NCBI GenBank assembly: GCA_047495785.1
Contig: JBLDXI010000028.1
Coordinates: 992,001-1,056,000, forward strand
From: Lepidodermella squamata
Lineage: Eukaryota; Gastrotricha
Length of the DNA: 64,000 nt
Direction: 5' to 3'
A program made the translations under genes and the position numbers. Under the pieces are notes generated by a model. It was given only the letters and a program-made list of their open reading frames with translations, ran no database searches and had not been told where the DNA came from. Shown here piece after piece: positions 35,509 to 45,866 of the stretch (its first letter is position 1; each line of letters starts with the position of its first letter).

Positions 35509-35591
35509 ACCAGAGGTGGGGTTCGAACCCACGCGGGATTGCTCCCATCAGATCTTAAGTCTGACCTCTTAAACCACTCGAGCACTCTGGT
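35509..35591 (-). tRNA. tRNA-Leu(UAA), second copy
   Basis: Identical to the tRNA at 32968 apart from one base in the variable arm (GCTCCC against ACTCCC on the plus strand). Stems and the TAA anticodon are intact. Short flanks on both sides are shared with the first copy (TTTGTTGAA on the 5' side, AATCATTTTT on the 3' side), so the unit was duplicated at roughly 110 bp. Confidence 0.92.
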
Positions 35592-35907
35592 TTGTTGAAG
35601 ACAACCTCAGTCTAAACAGATTGCATTGTTGAAGTCGCAAATTCCTACTGTGGCCTAAGATTCCCGACTTATTTTGTTGCTGATTGGCTTTATTTAATAA
35701 TGCGAGCTTTATTTATTATTGACCGTTTCAATTTACATAGATTATAGATTCCATTCCATTCCGTCTTATTTTAGCTGGGAGGAACGCGAGCACCAGTATG
35801 GTTGGCCGCGAATTCTTCAATAGTTAAGTCAGAGGATGGATTCAAGCCCTGTTTGTATCCAGCATTTTCGCGGCAATTGTGGACTTCAATTCGGGCTAGA
35901 TTTGCCC

Positions 35908-36021
35908 TGGAAATCAAGGCGTAAATTTATGGGCGCAGTAGTCAGGGCGCAAAAGTCAGGGCGCATTTTTGTGGGCGCAAACACGCTGGGCGCAAAATTC
36001 TGGGCGCATGTCACCATCTAC
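35908..36021. repeat. Terminal fragment of the TGCGCCC-repeat transposon
   Basis: About 110 bp closely matches the reverse complement of 52069-52180, one end of the element at 52069-52960. It is built of GGGCGCA words every 16 bp or so and ends with CATGTCACCATCTACC, the element terminus. Only one end is present here. A fragment of the IQCC-like gene begins about 12 bp further on. Confidence 0.8.
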
Positions 36022-36032
36022 CAAAAAACGCA

Positions 36033-36120
36033 ACTTTGGACTGACCAGGCCATTGAAAGAAGACGCGAATTTTTAGCTTTCAGTCGCCAATCTCAGCCTG
36101 AACCTGTCTCAGTAAATTAA
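36033..36120 (+). pseudogene. Copied 3' end of the IQCC-like gene
   Basis: Encodes WTDQAIERRREFLAFSRQS and the stop, matching the last 28 codons of the gene at 59019-59745 at roughly 90 percent DNA identity, including a few bases of 3' flank. It is on the plus strand, directly after a transposon end. No other part of that gene is present nearby. Confidence 0.8.
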
Positions 36121-38146
36121 ATGCTTCTTATTCAAAAAAAATGGTTTGAAATTTGCTGCACGTTAATTTTAACCTTGTTTTATATCAATATAAATTTGAG
36201 ACTCCAGCACTAGATTTCAATTAAATATGGTTTTTCGAATTTCTATTCTTCACTAGAATCTCAAATTTTTTGTATCATGCTTAACCGATAGACCTTCACG
36301 TTACATGTATTTCGCGCTATGAGCGGTCAGTTTACGAATTATACTTCAACCTATAGAGCCGATATCGATTCCAAGTATCGATTTGATTTAAAAAATCAGT
36401 GATTTTCCCGATATCAGCCGTCTTTCACGTATCACGTATCACGTAGCTGAAATAAATATCCTACAGGATCAGGGAGGGCATCAGTATCGATCAAAAACCG
36501 AAAACGCCGAAATCGCAAAAAATCTGAAAAATTTAGTGCCAGGAACATTTAGTGCTGGAACCTCATTTTTAGTGGTGGAAATATTTGGACCCTTTACCAG
36601 AGAATTTTATGGATCACGTGCCAGCCAACGGTGTGATCAGGAAATTGCTATTACCTGATACCGCTAGATTTGAGTTTTATCATAATTTTCTCATGAGCTA
36701 ACTAGCTTAGAGGAAAAATGAGTGTTTCACATTTACTCCTCTGCGCCTTAGGGTGATGAATCCTGCAGTAAGGCTCCTTGATGCCGGTCTGGCGCTTACG
36801 CCTTATCAAACCAGACTTTTCCTTGGGACTAATACTGTATGGACTCGACACTGCTGGCATCTCTCCATTAAAATCCTGCTGGACGCAAAAAACCGTCCAA
36901 AAAAGGACTTTTCTATGATAGTGATTTTGCGCGCAGTTGAGAATGCAAAAAAATGACAAGCGTGCGCTTATATCTCTTGCGAGGGGGAGGTATAGGTACA
37001 AAAGTGTGCTTTATTAAGCTTCATTTATCACAAGAGGAATAATGAGTGTTTCACATTTTACTCCTCTGCGCCTTTGTGTGATGAATTCTGCTCCTTAAAG
37101 CCGGTCTGGCCGCTTTCGCCTTATCAAACCATACTTTTCTGTGATAGTGAATTTACACTCTGCTGAGAATGCAACAAATGATAAGCGTTCGCTCATTTCT
37201 CTTGCAAAGGGGAGGTAAAGGAAAAATATACTTTATCAAGCTCATTTATCAACGACAGCAGAAGAGAAAAAATAGTTGACAGTAGTTCTAAGGATTTTCG
37301 AAGGCCCTGATCACGATTTTGAAATCCGTTCGTCTCTATCTATCACCGTTAGGACTGTGTGAAAAGTGCCATATCCGCCCAGCTGATTTCAGGCGATTTT
37401 CGAGCACCCTAATTTTTGTGTCAGCTTTCAGCTTTGGAATTTCAGATTCTAAATTACTTCCATGAAGGTCCCTAACATTCTCCATTCTCCCTCACTTCAC
37501 CGACATCACCGAAAACATTCAGTTTATAACAGTTTTAGAAGCTCAGTATTCAGATCAAGATTTAGTTTCTCCAGTTTTCCCCGTGTTTTTCCTCGCGACA
37601 TTTTTTTAGCACAAAAAATCCGCATTCCGACGCATTCCGCACGCATTCCGACTGTATAAGTCTGGGCGGATATATGGCAATTTCGACTGGTTTGATTCAA
37701 TTTAAATGGAAAATGGAGTAGTCATTTTTTATCAGAAACTTTTTATCAGAAATTAAAATTACACAAGCCAATGAGACTCTATGCCGCCACTGTGGTATTT
37801 TTTATTCGGCGGATAGATGAAGTGACGTCACCTTAATTTAAAACTAGCAATAGCAGGGGCCGGCCCTTCGGTCCGGCCATCCAAAATATAGAGAAACCAT
37901 TAAAATTTCAGATAAGATCCTGTAAATTTATCTGCTCGTGGACACCGTGTAATGCATGCATTTTAGGTAAATAATTTGGCAATTTATGGGTAACAGTTTG
38001 TGAGGAAAATTGGGGAGCTAATAGGGAACTATAACGCGAAAAATCAAGCTGATATGTAATTTTTTCCTAACACCTTTCGCTCAATCGCTCAATATCATAA
38101 AATTAAAAAATAAGCGAATTTATTTAAGGAAAGTAGCCACCTCCTG

Positions 38147-38147
<1 letters not shown>

Positions 38148-38178
<31 letters not shown>
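38148..38178. repeat. (GT)n microsatellite
   Basis: About fifteen uninterrupted GT units in the non-coding part of duplication copy 1. Confidence 0.95.
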
Positions 38179-38179
<1 letters not shown>

Positions 38180-38704
38180 GCTTTTAAGGCGACCCCAACC
38201 GAAGCCATTAGATGAGCTTTTATTTTTCTGATATCTACAATTTTAATATCTTCTATCTAACCATGTTTTTATTTTTCCGTTATTCCTCAGCGTTATGAAA
38301 TAAATCCGTACAAACCTCCTTTCCCGAAAACCTTATTCTCTCTTTAGTATTGTAGATTGTAGTCGAAATTTCACACCTCGGTCATCAAATTCAGTAAATT
38401 GAAATGTTGGTGCCCTGTCAAAGTGGAAATTGCCCTTGATTGCAGCAACCAATTGATGTATGATGATCCATAGTGACCGACACGGTTCGGCCATTATTTC
38501 GGTGATAATGTTCATACCCTAAGGCTTAAATCCCCTATAGGCGTACAACTTGCCCTCTTAACGAAATCATTAGTGCTGACAGAAGGAGTTGGATTTTTTT
38601 TCGAGATTTATGAATTGACTAGCCATAATGATGAATTGAATTATATTTCATTCTTCATAGACATATAATAGCAAGGAAAAGTAACCTGTCCGACTAATTC
38701 AAAA

Positions 38705-40081
38705 ATGCTTTCCTGGTTGTTTGGACAGACTTCTCCACTGCTAAACTCAGAAAGAAGTACATGGATTGAACATAGTCTGGAATATGATGCTGAATCGCGT
38801 TCCTCGAATCTGCCCTTGATCGCAAATATTGGCTATGACAGTGAAAAGAAGGTTTTCAAGAAAGTTCAACTATGTTATACGCAGAATAGTTATATGGGAA
38901 TTGCTTATCAGCATTGGTTTATTACTGATGGCGTTAATTTCGTTGAATTCGGTTCCGCCAACTTGAATTACTCCACAGCAAGAGTCAACATCAACACCCT
39001 TCCACGTGACCAATTTTATATTTCGAGAAAGGAAGACATGGATGAAGCAAAACGCGAGCGCTTACGGCATGTCATGGGGATGAAGAACTACTCACTTTGC
39101 CTTCGAAATTGCGAGCACGTTGCCAATTACATCTTTAGAGGGCTTTGGTTCAGCTCTCAGATGGCTGAAGAGGGCGCTTTGATGAAATTCTTTCGTGACT
39201 ATTTCGTCGGTAATTCTAGGCGGTTGATAAATTCGTTTCCTTCAACTATTCGTCCTCATGTGTTTTCGCAAGCGAAAAAGCAACCCGTGTATTCTTTCAT
39301 CACGGAATCTTTCAAAGCAAATGCATTCGATTATTACTTGGATGAAACAGCTAAAACGTTCAATGTTGCGGTGATCGGCCCCACTGGCGCAGGAAAGTCA
39401 AGACTCATCAATGTGTTGTTTAATCACGAAAACTTGAGTAAAAGTGAAGAAAACCTAAAATCTGTCACTCGCGAAGTCTATTTCATCTCCGGCACTGGCG
39501 TAGTCGCGGAATATAATCCTGGTGGACAGGCAAGACATGAAAGTCGAAATGTTATAGTTGCTGATACCGTGGGACTATGTGACACCGACTTTAAGGATGA
39601 GCAAATTATGCAGTTGGTTAAAGGAAGAATTCAGGCTAACATGCGTTACCTTGATGTTGTTATCATAGTTTTCAATAGCCAGGTCCGAATGGAGCAACAA
39701 CATATTAAAAATATTAAACAAGTGCTGGAATGGTTGCAGTACAAAGAGGGTGACAATTGGAAAAGGTTTTTGTTCATTGGTACACATTCAGAGAATTGTA
39801 GCCCGGAAGCAATTGAGCGCCTACGCAGACAATTCATGGAAATATACGAGATTCCCGAGGAGAAATCGCGTTTTGTGGCAGCAGGCGACGGCGAACGCGA
39901 GAGCCAGAATACAGTTATCTTCTCCGGATTTCCACCTGGGGACGAGGAATCAGTTAGCGTTGGCGTTCTTCGACGTGCCAAAGACGATTGGTTAAAAATA
40001 AGAAAGATGTTTGAATATGCAAGACCGGATGCTCCACTGAGTGTCACTCCACCGCGCAACACAATGTGTTCTATATTGTGA
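38705..40081 (+). CDS. LRAT/NlpC-like domain fused to AIG1-like GTPase, CaaX-ended
   Basis: Intronless, 458 aa. Residues about 50-145 resemble an LRAT-type (permuted NlpC/P60) thiol domain: a histidine strand YQHWFITDGVNFVEFG (His70) and the NCEH motif (LRNCEHVANY, Cys136) that supplies the nucleophile. Residues about 215-440 form a P-loop GTPase: G1 GPTGAGKS (225-232), a G3-like DTVGL (287-291) and G4-like FIGTHSEN (357-364), closest in style to AIG1/GIMAP or other TRAFAC GTPases. The C-terminus is CSIL, a CaaX-type prenylation box; with Leu last, geranylgeranylation is favoured. The likely picture is a membrane-bound GTPase with an acyltransferase or protease-like module (inference). A paralogue lies at 55282. 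A weaker alternative is that the first domain is catalytically inactive. Confidence 0.75.
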   Translation: MLSWLFGQTSPLLNSERSTWIEHSLEYDAESRSSNLPLIANIGYDSEKKVFKKVQLCYTQNSYMGIAYQHWFITDGVNFVEFGSANLNYSTARVNINTLPRDQFYISRKEDMDEAKRERLRHVMGMKNYSLCLRNCEHVANYIFRGLWFSSQMAEEGALMKFFRDYFVGNSRRLINSFPSTIRPHVFSQAKKQPVYSFITESFKANAFDYYLDETAKTFNVAVIGPTGAGKSRLINVLFNHENLSKSEENLKSVTREVYFISGTGVVAEYNPGGQARHESRNVIVADTVGLCDTDFKDEQIMQLVKGRIQANMRYLDVVIIVFNSQVRMEQQHIKNIKQVLEWLQYKEGDNWKRFLFIGTHSENCSPEAIERLRRQFMEIYEIPEEKSRFVAAGDGERESQNTVIFSGFPPGDEESVSVGVLRRAKDDWLKIRKMFEYARPDAPLSVTPPRNTMCSIL

Positions 40082-40872
40082 GCTGCTTACCGATTCTCGG
40101 TGCCATTTTTGTTATCCCAGACTTGAAACTAATTCAGTATAAGGCGATATTCACTTTCAACAAATTGCTAGCTTGCGTTGAGTAACTGTCTGTTGAGGCC
40201 TGATAATTTTCTACTTATGCATCATTTCCATTTGAATTGGGTGCTAAAAAGTTACAAATATACAGTAACCAAACAATCAATATTAATGAACTGGAACACT
40301 ATTAACCCTCTAAGGCCGGGAGCGTGTATACTCAAACTACGACTTCTCACCTTGAATTCTCATACTTCTGGATTTTTGCCGGCCAAATGGTTTGGCATAC
40401 GTTTAGATGACCATCTAAATACCCCGATTCCGAAAACCGCAGACTCGCCGCGTTGATTACGTAACACAGGTGAGCGCGCAAATCACGGGCACTCATGCCT
40501 ATTGTGTAAACTCAGGCAAATTTCGACCAAATGACACGGGGGTCGCGCGGGCGGCCTGTTTTGTGTGCATCGGTTCAGTCACCCTGTGTTAATTCAAATG
40601 GCCACTTAAGTTTACTCATGCACATTGTCAATAAATGTTTGATTTCAATTTTTTTACATTTTCTTTTTAAATAAAACTTTTTATGAGTGTGATGAAAAAT
40701 TAAGACACTCGCAGATGCTGCGCAACATAGAATTGCGTAACAACAACAAGCTTTTTACGTTGTTACGTTATAACCATGCAAAATGGAAATAAAAGCGCGG
40801 CTTCGAGTAGAAACATGAGCATCGTCAATATTCATTTACCGAAATTTGCGTCATCCTAACTTTTCGTAACTC

Positions 40873-41145
40873 ATGGATGCGGCTGATAAGCAGCAAGTCT
40901 ACGGCATGGTGGAATCCGATGAGATCGGTTCAACCGATTCCGCGCTCTCGTCATCGGACGATGAACTTGACCGGCCGCTGGCTGACTTCAAGGTGCCTGG
41001 ACAGGTCAAATGGCAAAAGCTGAACGAAGATCGCCAACTTCACATCGAAAAATGCGACCTGAAAAGTCGCCCTACCGACGAATTTGTAACACGAGTCGAG
41101 GCGCTAGGCAAAGGTAGGTATCTAGCCCATACCCATCCGAATTAT
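40873..41145 (+). pseudogene. Probable piggyBac transposase N-terminal fragment
   Basis: ATG at 40873 starts an acidic serine/aspartate-rich segment (SALSSSDDELDRPLADF) like the disordered N-terminus of piggyBac transposases. The coding appearance ends at about 41140, where the putative end of another transposon begins. Assignment rests on position inside TTAA-type ends and composition, since no catalytic motif is included. Confidence 0.5.
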
Positions 41146-41345
41146 ACTGTAAACGTATTAATTTTCGCGGTATTTTTGAATTCGCGGACGGCCCATTTTC
41201 GGTCATTTTTCATTTTCGCGGATTCTTGAATTCGCGGAGGCAATTTCCGAAAAAGTACCATTTTCGCGTGAGCGAATTTTTCGCGCGCGTGTAATTTTCG
41301 CGGTGATATGAATTCGCGCAAGTGCCGCATCAGTGATTCGCAGAG
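41142..41345. repeat. Left-terminal sequence of a second DNA transposon
   Basis: Begins TACTGTAAACGTATTAATTT and continues with repeated TTCGCGG and GAATTCGCGG words on both strands, the style of pogo/Tigger-like termini. The matching right end is not found before or after the transposase, so the inner element has lost it or the assignment is wrong. Confidence 0.4.
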
Positions 41346-41667
41346 CCATAGCGCACGCAAATGAACAGGTGCGCTCATGGACCAAACAACAAAGCCTATT
41401 ACGCACATTTGCTCGCGCGGCGAACGCGCGTCCAGGGCGGCGGTTGTCTTTATCGCGGTGTTTGAGGGCGCCGTGTTGTCTGATCGCGATCTTTGATAGA
41501 CACCTTGTCAATCGAGAGCACGCCGTTTGAATTTTATTGGTCCACCCGATGTCCAATAGGAAGCGGCGCGCAGGGTGGCTACGGCGCATGCCGAATTTGT
41601 CGAAAACGTCAAACGTACAGTTCTCGCTCTAATCGCTCTAATTCGCTCTAATACGCTCTAATCGCAA

Positions 41668-43997
41668 ATGAAAACACTCAACGCCTACTTCGCAAGTGTC
41701 CCTAGTCCAAAGGGCGTAATCAAGATCACTCGTGACGACGCGCCCTCGGTGCCGATCACTTCATTGAACGCGGTCAACGACGCTATCTCCGCGCTCTACA
41801 ATGGTAATCCAGCGTCAACGCCGACCGGCAGCCGGAAACGCCCCTCGTCTTACCTGAAAATCTCTGACGAATATCGGCTTAAAATCGCCAAGTTTCAAAT
41901 TAACGGAAGCGCAGCTGAAGCAGCACGCAAGTTTGGTCAAGAGCTCGGTAAGCCGCTCAACGAGTCGACCTGTCGCGGCATCAAGCAGCAATTAGACAAA
42001 AAACTTGCAACCCTCGGCTACGACTTGAGTCAGATCGATTCGCTGCCCAAGGAATCCGGCGCATCTCTTATGATTCCTGACGACACCGATAAAAATATCC
42101 AAATTGTAAGTAACTATTTTTGTTGCTTTTCCCCTTTTTCGTTTGAATAAATTTTCAAATTTGACCGTGAAATTGATGCAAATGAGCAATAATTTTGCTT
42201 TCTTTTCTCTTAGGTCATCGAGAAATTGCGCGAGAAAGGTGCGGTTGTCAACACTTTGGTCGTTCTCTCAATCGCCGAGGCAATCGTTCGCGCCGAGTGC
42301 CCAACGCTACTCATGGGCAAAGGTGGTACCCGCATCAGGCTGACGAAAACGTGGACGCAGAGCCTTTTTCGCCGCATGGGCTACGTAAAGCGCAAGGGTA
42401 CCAAAAGCGCGAAGTCGGATGTGGCGAACAAGGACGAGATCAAGGCGGACTGGTGCCTTCTTGTTCGACGTACTGCCCTTGAGTGCGCCGTTCCGCCTGA
42501 GCTGATAGTTAACTTTGATCAGTTTCCGTCTAAACTAGCTCCGGTTGGCAACTGGACGATGGAGCGGCGAAACTCGAAGCAGGTCAAAATTCATGGCGTC
42601 GATGACAAGCGCGAGATCACCGTCGTTCTCGGCTCAACTATGGCTGGCAGCATTCTGCCGTTTCAGGTTAACTATTTTTTAATTTTTTATTCTCTCGTAT
42701 TTTTGCTGAAGTGACCATACTGCTCGCGCGCAAAATTTTGAATGATTTACCATAGAATCTAGAATATCCACAGCATTTTTTTTTACTTTTTAAACTTTTT
42801 AAACGGTGAAAATTGTATGAAAAATCAAGTTTTCGACGGTGAGGAAGTTCAAGAAACAAATTTGACAGCTAGACAGCGCGTGCTTATGATAAAAATTAGC
42901 GATGAAATAGGGGGAATTAAATCATAATTTTGTTTGTGCGCGCGCTTGTGTGTGCGTGTAAGAGCGCGGAGTTGAGCGCTGCACATGCGCTATTTTTAAT
43001 TAATAAATTTTTTATTTTCATCAACCTAATTACGCGGTTTTGCCTGCAGGTCATTTACGCGGGAAAGACCGAGCGTTGCCACCGTGGACTGGTTTTCCCC
43101 GAAGGTTTCGATGTCACCGAGTCGCCATCTCACTGGTCAGTCGAGCATATGATGAAACGCTAGGTCGTAGAAATTTTGGATCCATATTGCGTCAAAACTC
43201 GCGAGTCGCTCGACCTCCCTCCAGAGCAGCCAGCAATCATCATCCTCGATCATTACGCTTGTCACCTGCAGCCGGAATTCAAGGACTGCTTACGCGAGCA
43301 TCGAATGATACCGATCTATGTTCCTCCCAACCTGACAAGTGAGCTACAACCGGCGGATTTCCTCCTCAATCAATTCGTGAAGAATCGAGTCCGCGACAGG
43401 TACCACGCATGGCACACTGATCAATTTTTCGAAAGTTTTAAGGCGGATGGAGCTAATGCGAAACCAGTTGACACGCTGGCCAGTATCATCAAGCCTCTTC
43501 ATGCTGAATGGCTGGGTGGCGCGTACGCTGACCTGGCTAAGCGACCCGACTTGGTGTTTTCTGCCTGGAAGCGACCGGGAATTTTGTTCAACGAAGTCCC
43601 GTTCGATTTGATCGGCGAGTGCAGCGAGGTAAAAAACGAATTCACCGACAGCGACGACGAGGAGTATGAAAAACCGATCGCTTGCTTCAAAAAGCGCGCC
43701 GTTATTCGCGATTCGCCGACGCCGTCGAATTCTACACCTGTAACGTCAACACCACTTTGGCGGTCGATCACTTCAACGCCTGCTCCGCCTTCCTCGACTC
43801 CACTTCCTTCAACGCCGGTTCCTGTGGCAGAAACAGCACCATCATCGCTTTGCTTCGAGACGGCCGTTTCATCTCAACGGGATGCGAGCGACGAACAGCT
43901 CATCCCAGCAATCGAAGCTAATGTTCTCGCTGAATCGTCTGAACTTCCGTGGTTCGGAGGCACAAACTTCACGAAAACATCGACGCAACAACCATGA
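41668..43997 (+). pseudogene. pogo/Tigger-type DDE transposase with a nonsense codon
   Basis: Three exons join in frame: 41668-42104, 42214-42666 and 43050-43997. The protein has an N-terminal DNA-binding helix region (YRLKIAKFQINGSAAEAARK). The DDE_1 core follows: first Asp in NFDQFPSKL, the family blocks VIYAGKTERCH and WSVEHMMKR, second Asp in LDHYACH, third acidic position in LQPADFLLNQFVK. A TAG stop (43161-43163) interrupts between the first and second catalytic positions, in an otherwise intact frame. The C-terminus is proline/threonine-rich. Intron donors are GTAAGT and GTTAAC; acceptors are CTTAG and CTGCAG. Confidence 0.75.
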
Positions 43998-44206
43998 CTG
44001 ACGCTTGGAAAGATGGCGGACATTGGCCTCGGCACATCGGCAATTACCCCGGCACTCAGCGCACTCGTATGCGCCAATGTGCGCTATGTGTGGCCACGAA
44101 GCCTCTTGGCAGCCGAATTCCGGCATCAGCCTACGAATGCCAGGTCTGCGACGTTGGGCTGTGCATCGATCCTTGCTTTCGGCAATTCGGACCTCACGCC
44201 GGCTGA
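43994..44206 (+). pseudogene. piggyBac-type C-terminal cysteine-rich domain
   Basis: In another frame, overlapping the end of the pogo-type ORF by a few bases, the peptide reads RMRQCALC...YECQVCDVGLC followed by PCFRQF. The CxxC...CxxC...LC...CF spacing is that of the RING-like zinc-binding tail of piggyBac transposases. It stands close to the right TTAA terminus, as expected for that element. The catalytic core that should precede it is absent. Confidence 0.7.
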
Positions 44207-44436
44207 TTTTTCACCATTTTTATCATGAATAAATGGAAAATATTTTTTTAACATCAAATTTACTTTTTTCAACATCAAATTACTTTTTCTATCATCAAAC
44301 TCTTTTTTCAACAGCAAACTTCAGAAATTGTTATTTGATAGGGAAGAATATGCTTTCATGATGATTTCAAGTGATTATGACCTCGGGTGATGATAGCGGG
44401 CCCAGACTCGTACCAATGAGCTAAGGTGGTCATATC

Positions 44437-44545
44437 CAGAGGTGGAAACAGGTCAGGTTAACCGGCCGGTAAGCTGACCGGTTGCCGGTTGGGTCGGGTC
44501 GCCGGTTAGGTAGTTTCCAGCCGGTTGACCGGTAAACTGGGCTTT
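44437..44545. repeat. Possible hAT-type terminus
   Basis: Starts CAGAGGTGGAAAC, the consensus start of many hAT elements, and continues with clustered CCGGTT repeats. No matching right end is seen within the repeat, so only one terminus is proposed. Confidence 0.35.
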
Positions 44546-44741
44546 TCGGCATGAAAGCAAAACATATAGCGAATTTAACGTGGCTGCGAGACTTCCGCGA
44601 AATGTTCTGAGTAGCACTCGTAGAGAAAGGACGCTATTTTCAACAATCAGGGGTCTGCGCTAATCGATTATTGGATTTTTGGTGATTCATAGTGGTCGGT
44701 GGTCGAAAGACACTTTCAATTATAAAGAGACCTAGCAAACG

Positions 44742-44969
44742 GTGATGACATCACCTATTGCCTATTTTTATTGTCGCTACATGCGAAAGTCCCTTGGAGG
44801 AAAGTCCGGCTACGAACGATGTCAGTGCCGGGCAAAGTTGCTTCTCGACGGCGAGACATGGGTGCTGATGGCATCCGGGGCGAAGCAGCGTCACAAGACC
44901 ACTTCCCAACTAACGACACCAGTCGAGAAGCGAATAGAGAAAATTTCTATTCGATGGATACTACAATAG
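44742..44969 (+). pseudogene. Possible FLYWCH zinc-finger fragment
   Basis: The open frame contains YFYCRYMRKS...GYERCQCRAKLLLDGETWVL...KQRH. This resembles a FLYWCH zinc finger (aromatic-Cys...C.ARL...H.H), often found in Mutator-like transposases. It lies inside element H copy 1. Only this domain is visible. The match is by eye. Confidence 0.35.
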
Positions 44970-45866
44970 AATCGACACATGCCCATGAAAATCTCCATCG
45001 ACATTGACAATGCCCACCCTCAAGAAAGGGAGCGCATGCGTCTATTCAGTGCAGCGCAACGGCGTAAAACGTTCCGGCGGCTAAACCTTGAAGGGCCCTG
45101 ACTAATTTCACTCATTTGAATCATTGTCTTCGCAAAAAAATGAGAATCGTAAAATTATTCGGACAAATATTTAAAAATTCAATTTTTTTGGCCAAAAATC
45201 AAATATTTGTCCGTAACTTTGCAAAATCACAGATAACTCAATTTTACATATTTTTATAAACGGGTTCGACAGCAATAAACTACATTGTTCACCCGAAATG
45301 CTATTTTTCTGTTATTTTTCCGGACTGGTCATTATCAAGGGCTTTAATGAGTGTGGATCGCAAAAATTAACATATCGAAATTTGCTGTTGAAAAAAGAGT
45401 TTAATGATGGAAAAGTAATTTGATGTTGAAAAAAGTAAATTTGATGTTGAATAAAATGTGACCCGAATAAATGAACTCATTTTGAGTAAATCACATGTTG
45501 ATCAGAGTAATTTTCAGCGCGTCTTGTGTTAACTCAAGTGCGAGTTTTTACAAATAATAAGTGTGAGTAAAGTCAAGTGGGTACTTGTGTATAATCGGTA
45601 TTGAGTGTCGTAAAAATCGCCAATCCAAAATATAACCCCCAAAACTGAGTTCACACATGTTGCAGCTTAGTTAACTCAAAATGAGTGGTTTTTCCCCAAT
45701 GAGTATACTCAAATTGTCAAAACTCAAGACGCTGCCGGCCTTAGAGGGTTAAATTATCTGCCATTTTTAACTCGCTTATCTCTTTTAGGATAAAAAAACT
45801 GTTTCCCGTGTGTTTGACTACTATCATTGTTAAACCACAAAAAATACGATTTGTGAAATAAATGCA

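Larger units (their letters stand above)
36697..40081 (+). repeat. Segmental duplication, copy 1
   Basis: Contains a partial tandem start (36697-37025 and 37026-37260 resemble each other), then a non-coding stretch and the GTPase-fusion gene. The same succession occurs at 47471-56650 interrupted by transposons. Copy 1 has a (GT)n run at 38148-38178 and about 480 bp (37850-38340) not matched in copy 2. It provides the empty sites that define two insertions in copy 2. Confidence 0.85.
44253..45455. repeat. Inverted-repeat element H, copy 1 (with internal insertion)
   Basis: The ends are inverted: AACATCAAATTTACTTTTTT onwards at 44253 and its complement ending at 45455, about 75 bp per arm, rich in ATCAAATT/CAACATC words. 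Inner segments (TTTGATAGGGAAGAATATGC; CCAAAAATCAAATATTTGTC; TCAGTGCAGCGCAACGGCG) recur in copy 2. It lies inside the right part of the piggyBac-like element. Confidence 0.75.
40306..45748. mobile_element. piggyBac-like element, TTAA target, internally rearranged
   Basis: TTAA flanks both ends (40302-40305 and 45749-45752). The termini are inverted: CCCTCTAAGGCCGGGAGCGT at the left and the complement of CCCTCTAAGGCCGGCAGCGT at the right, one mismatch. CCCT after TTAA is the classical piggyBac start. Sub-terminal words like GTGTTAACTC and GAGTATACTC recur on both sides. Inside are a possible piggyBac N-terminus (40873) and a cysteine-rich piggyBac-type C-terminus (43994-44206). The catalytic core between them is missing and the space holds a different, pogo-type transposase. 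Confidence 0.82.

Noticed and set aside
38705-40081. Bacterial contamination or very recent bacterial transfer of the GTPase-fusion gene
   Set aside because: Base composition and codon use look like the neighbours, and the gene lies in a duplicated block with animal transposons; the CaaX end is a eukaryotic feature.
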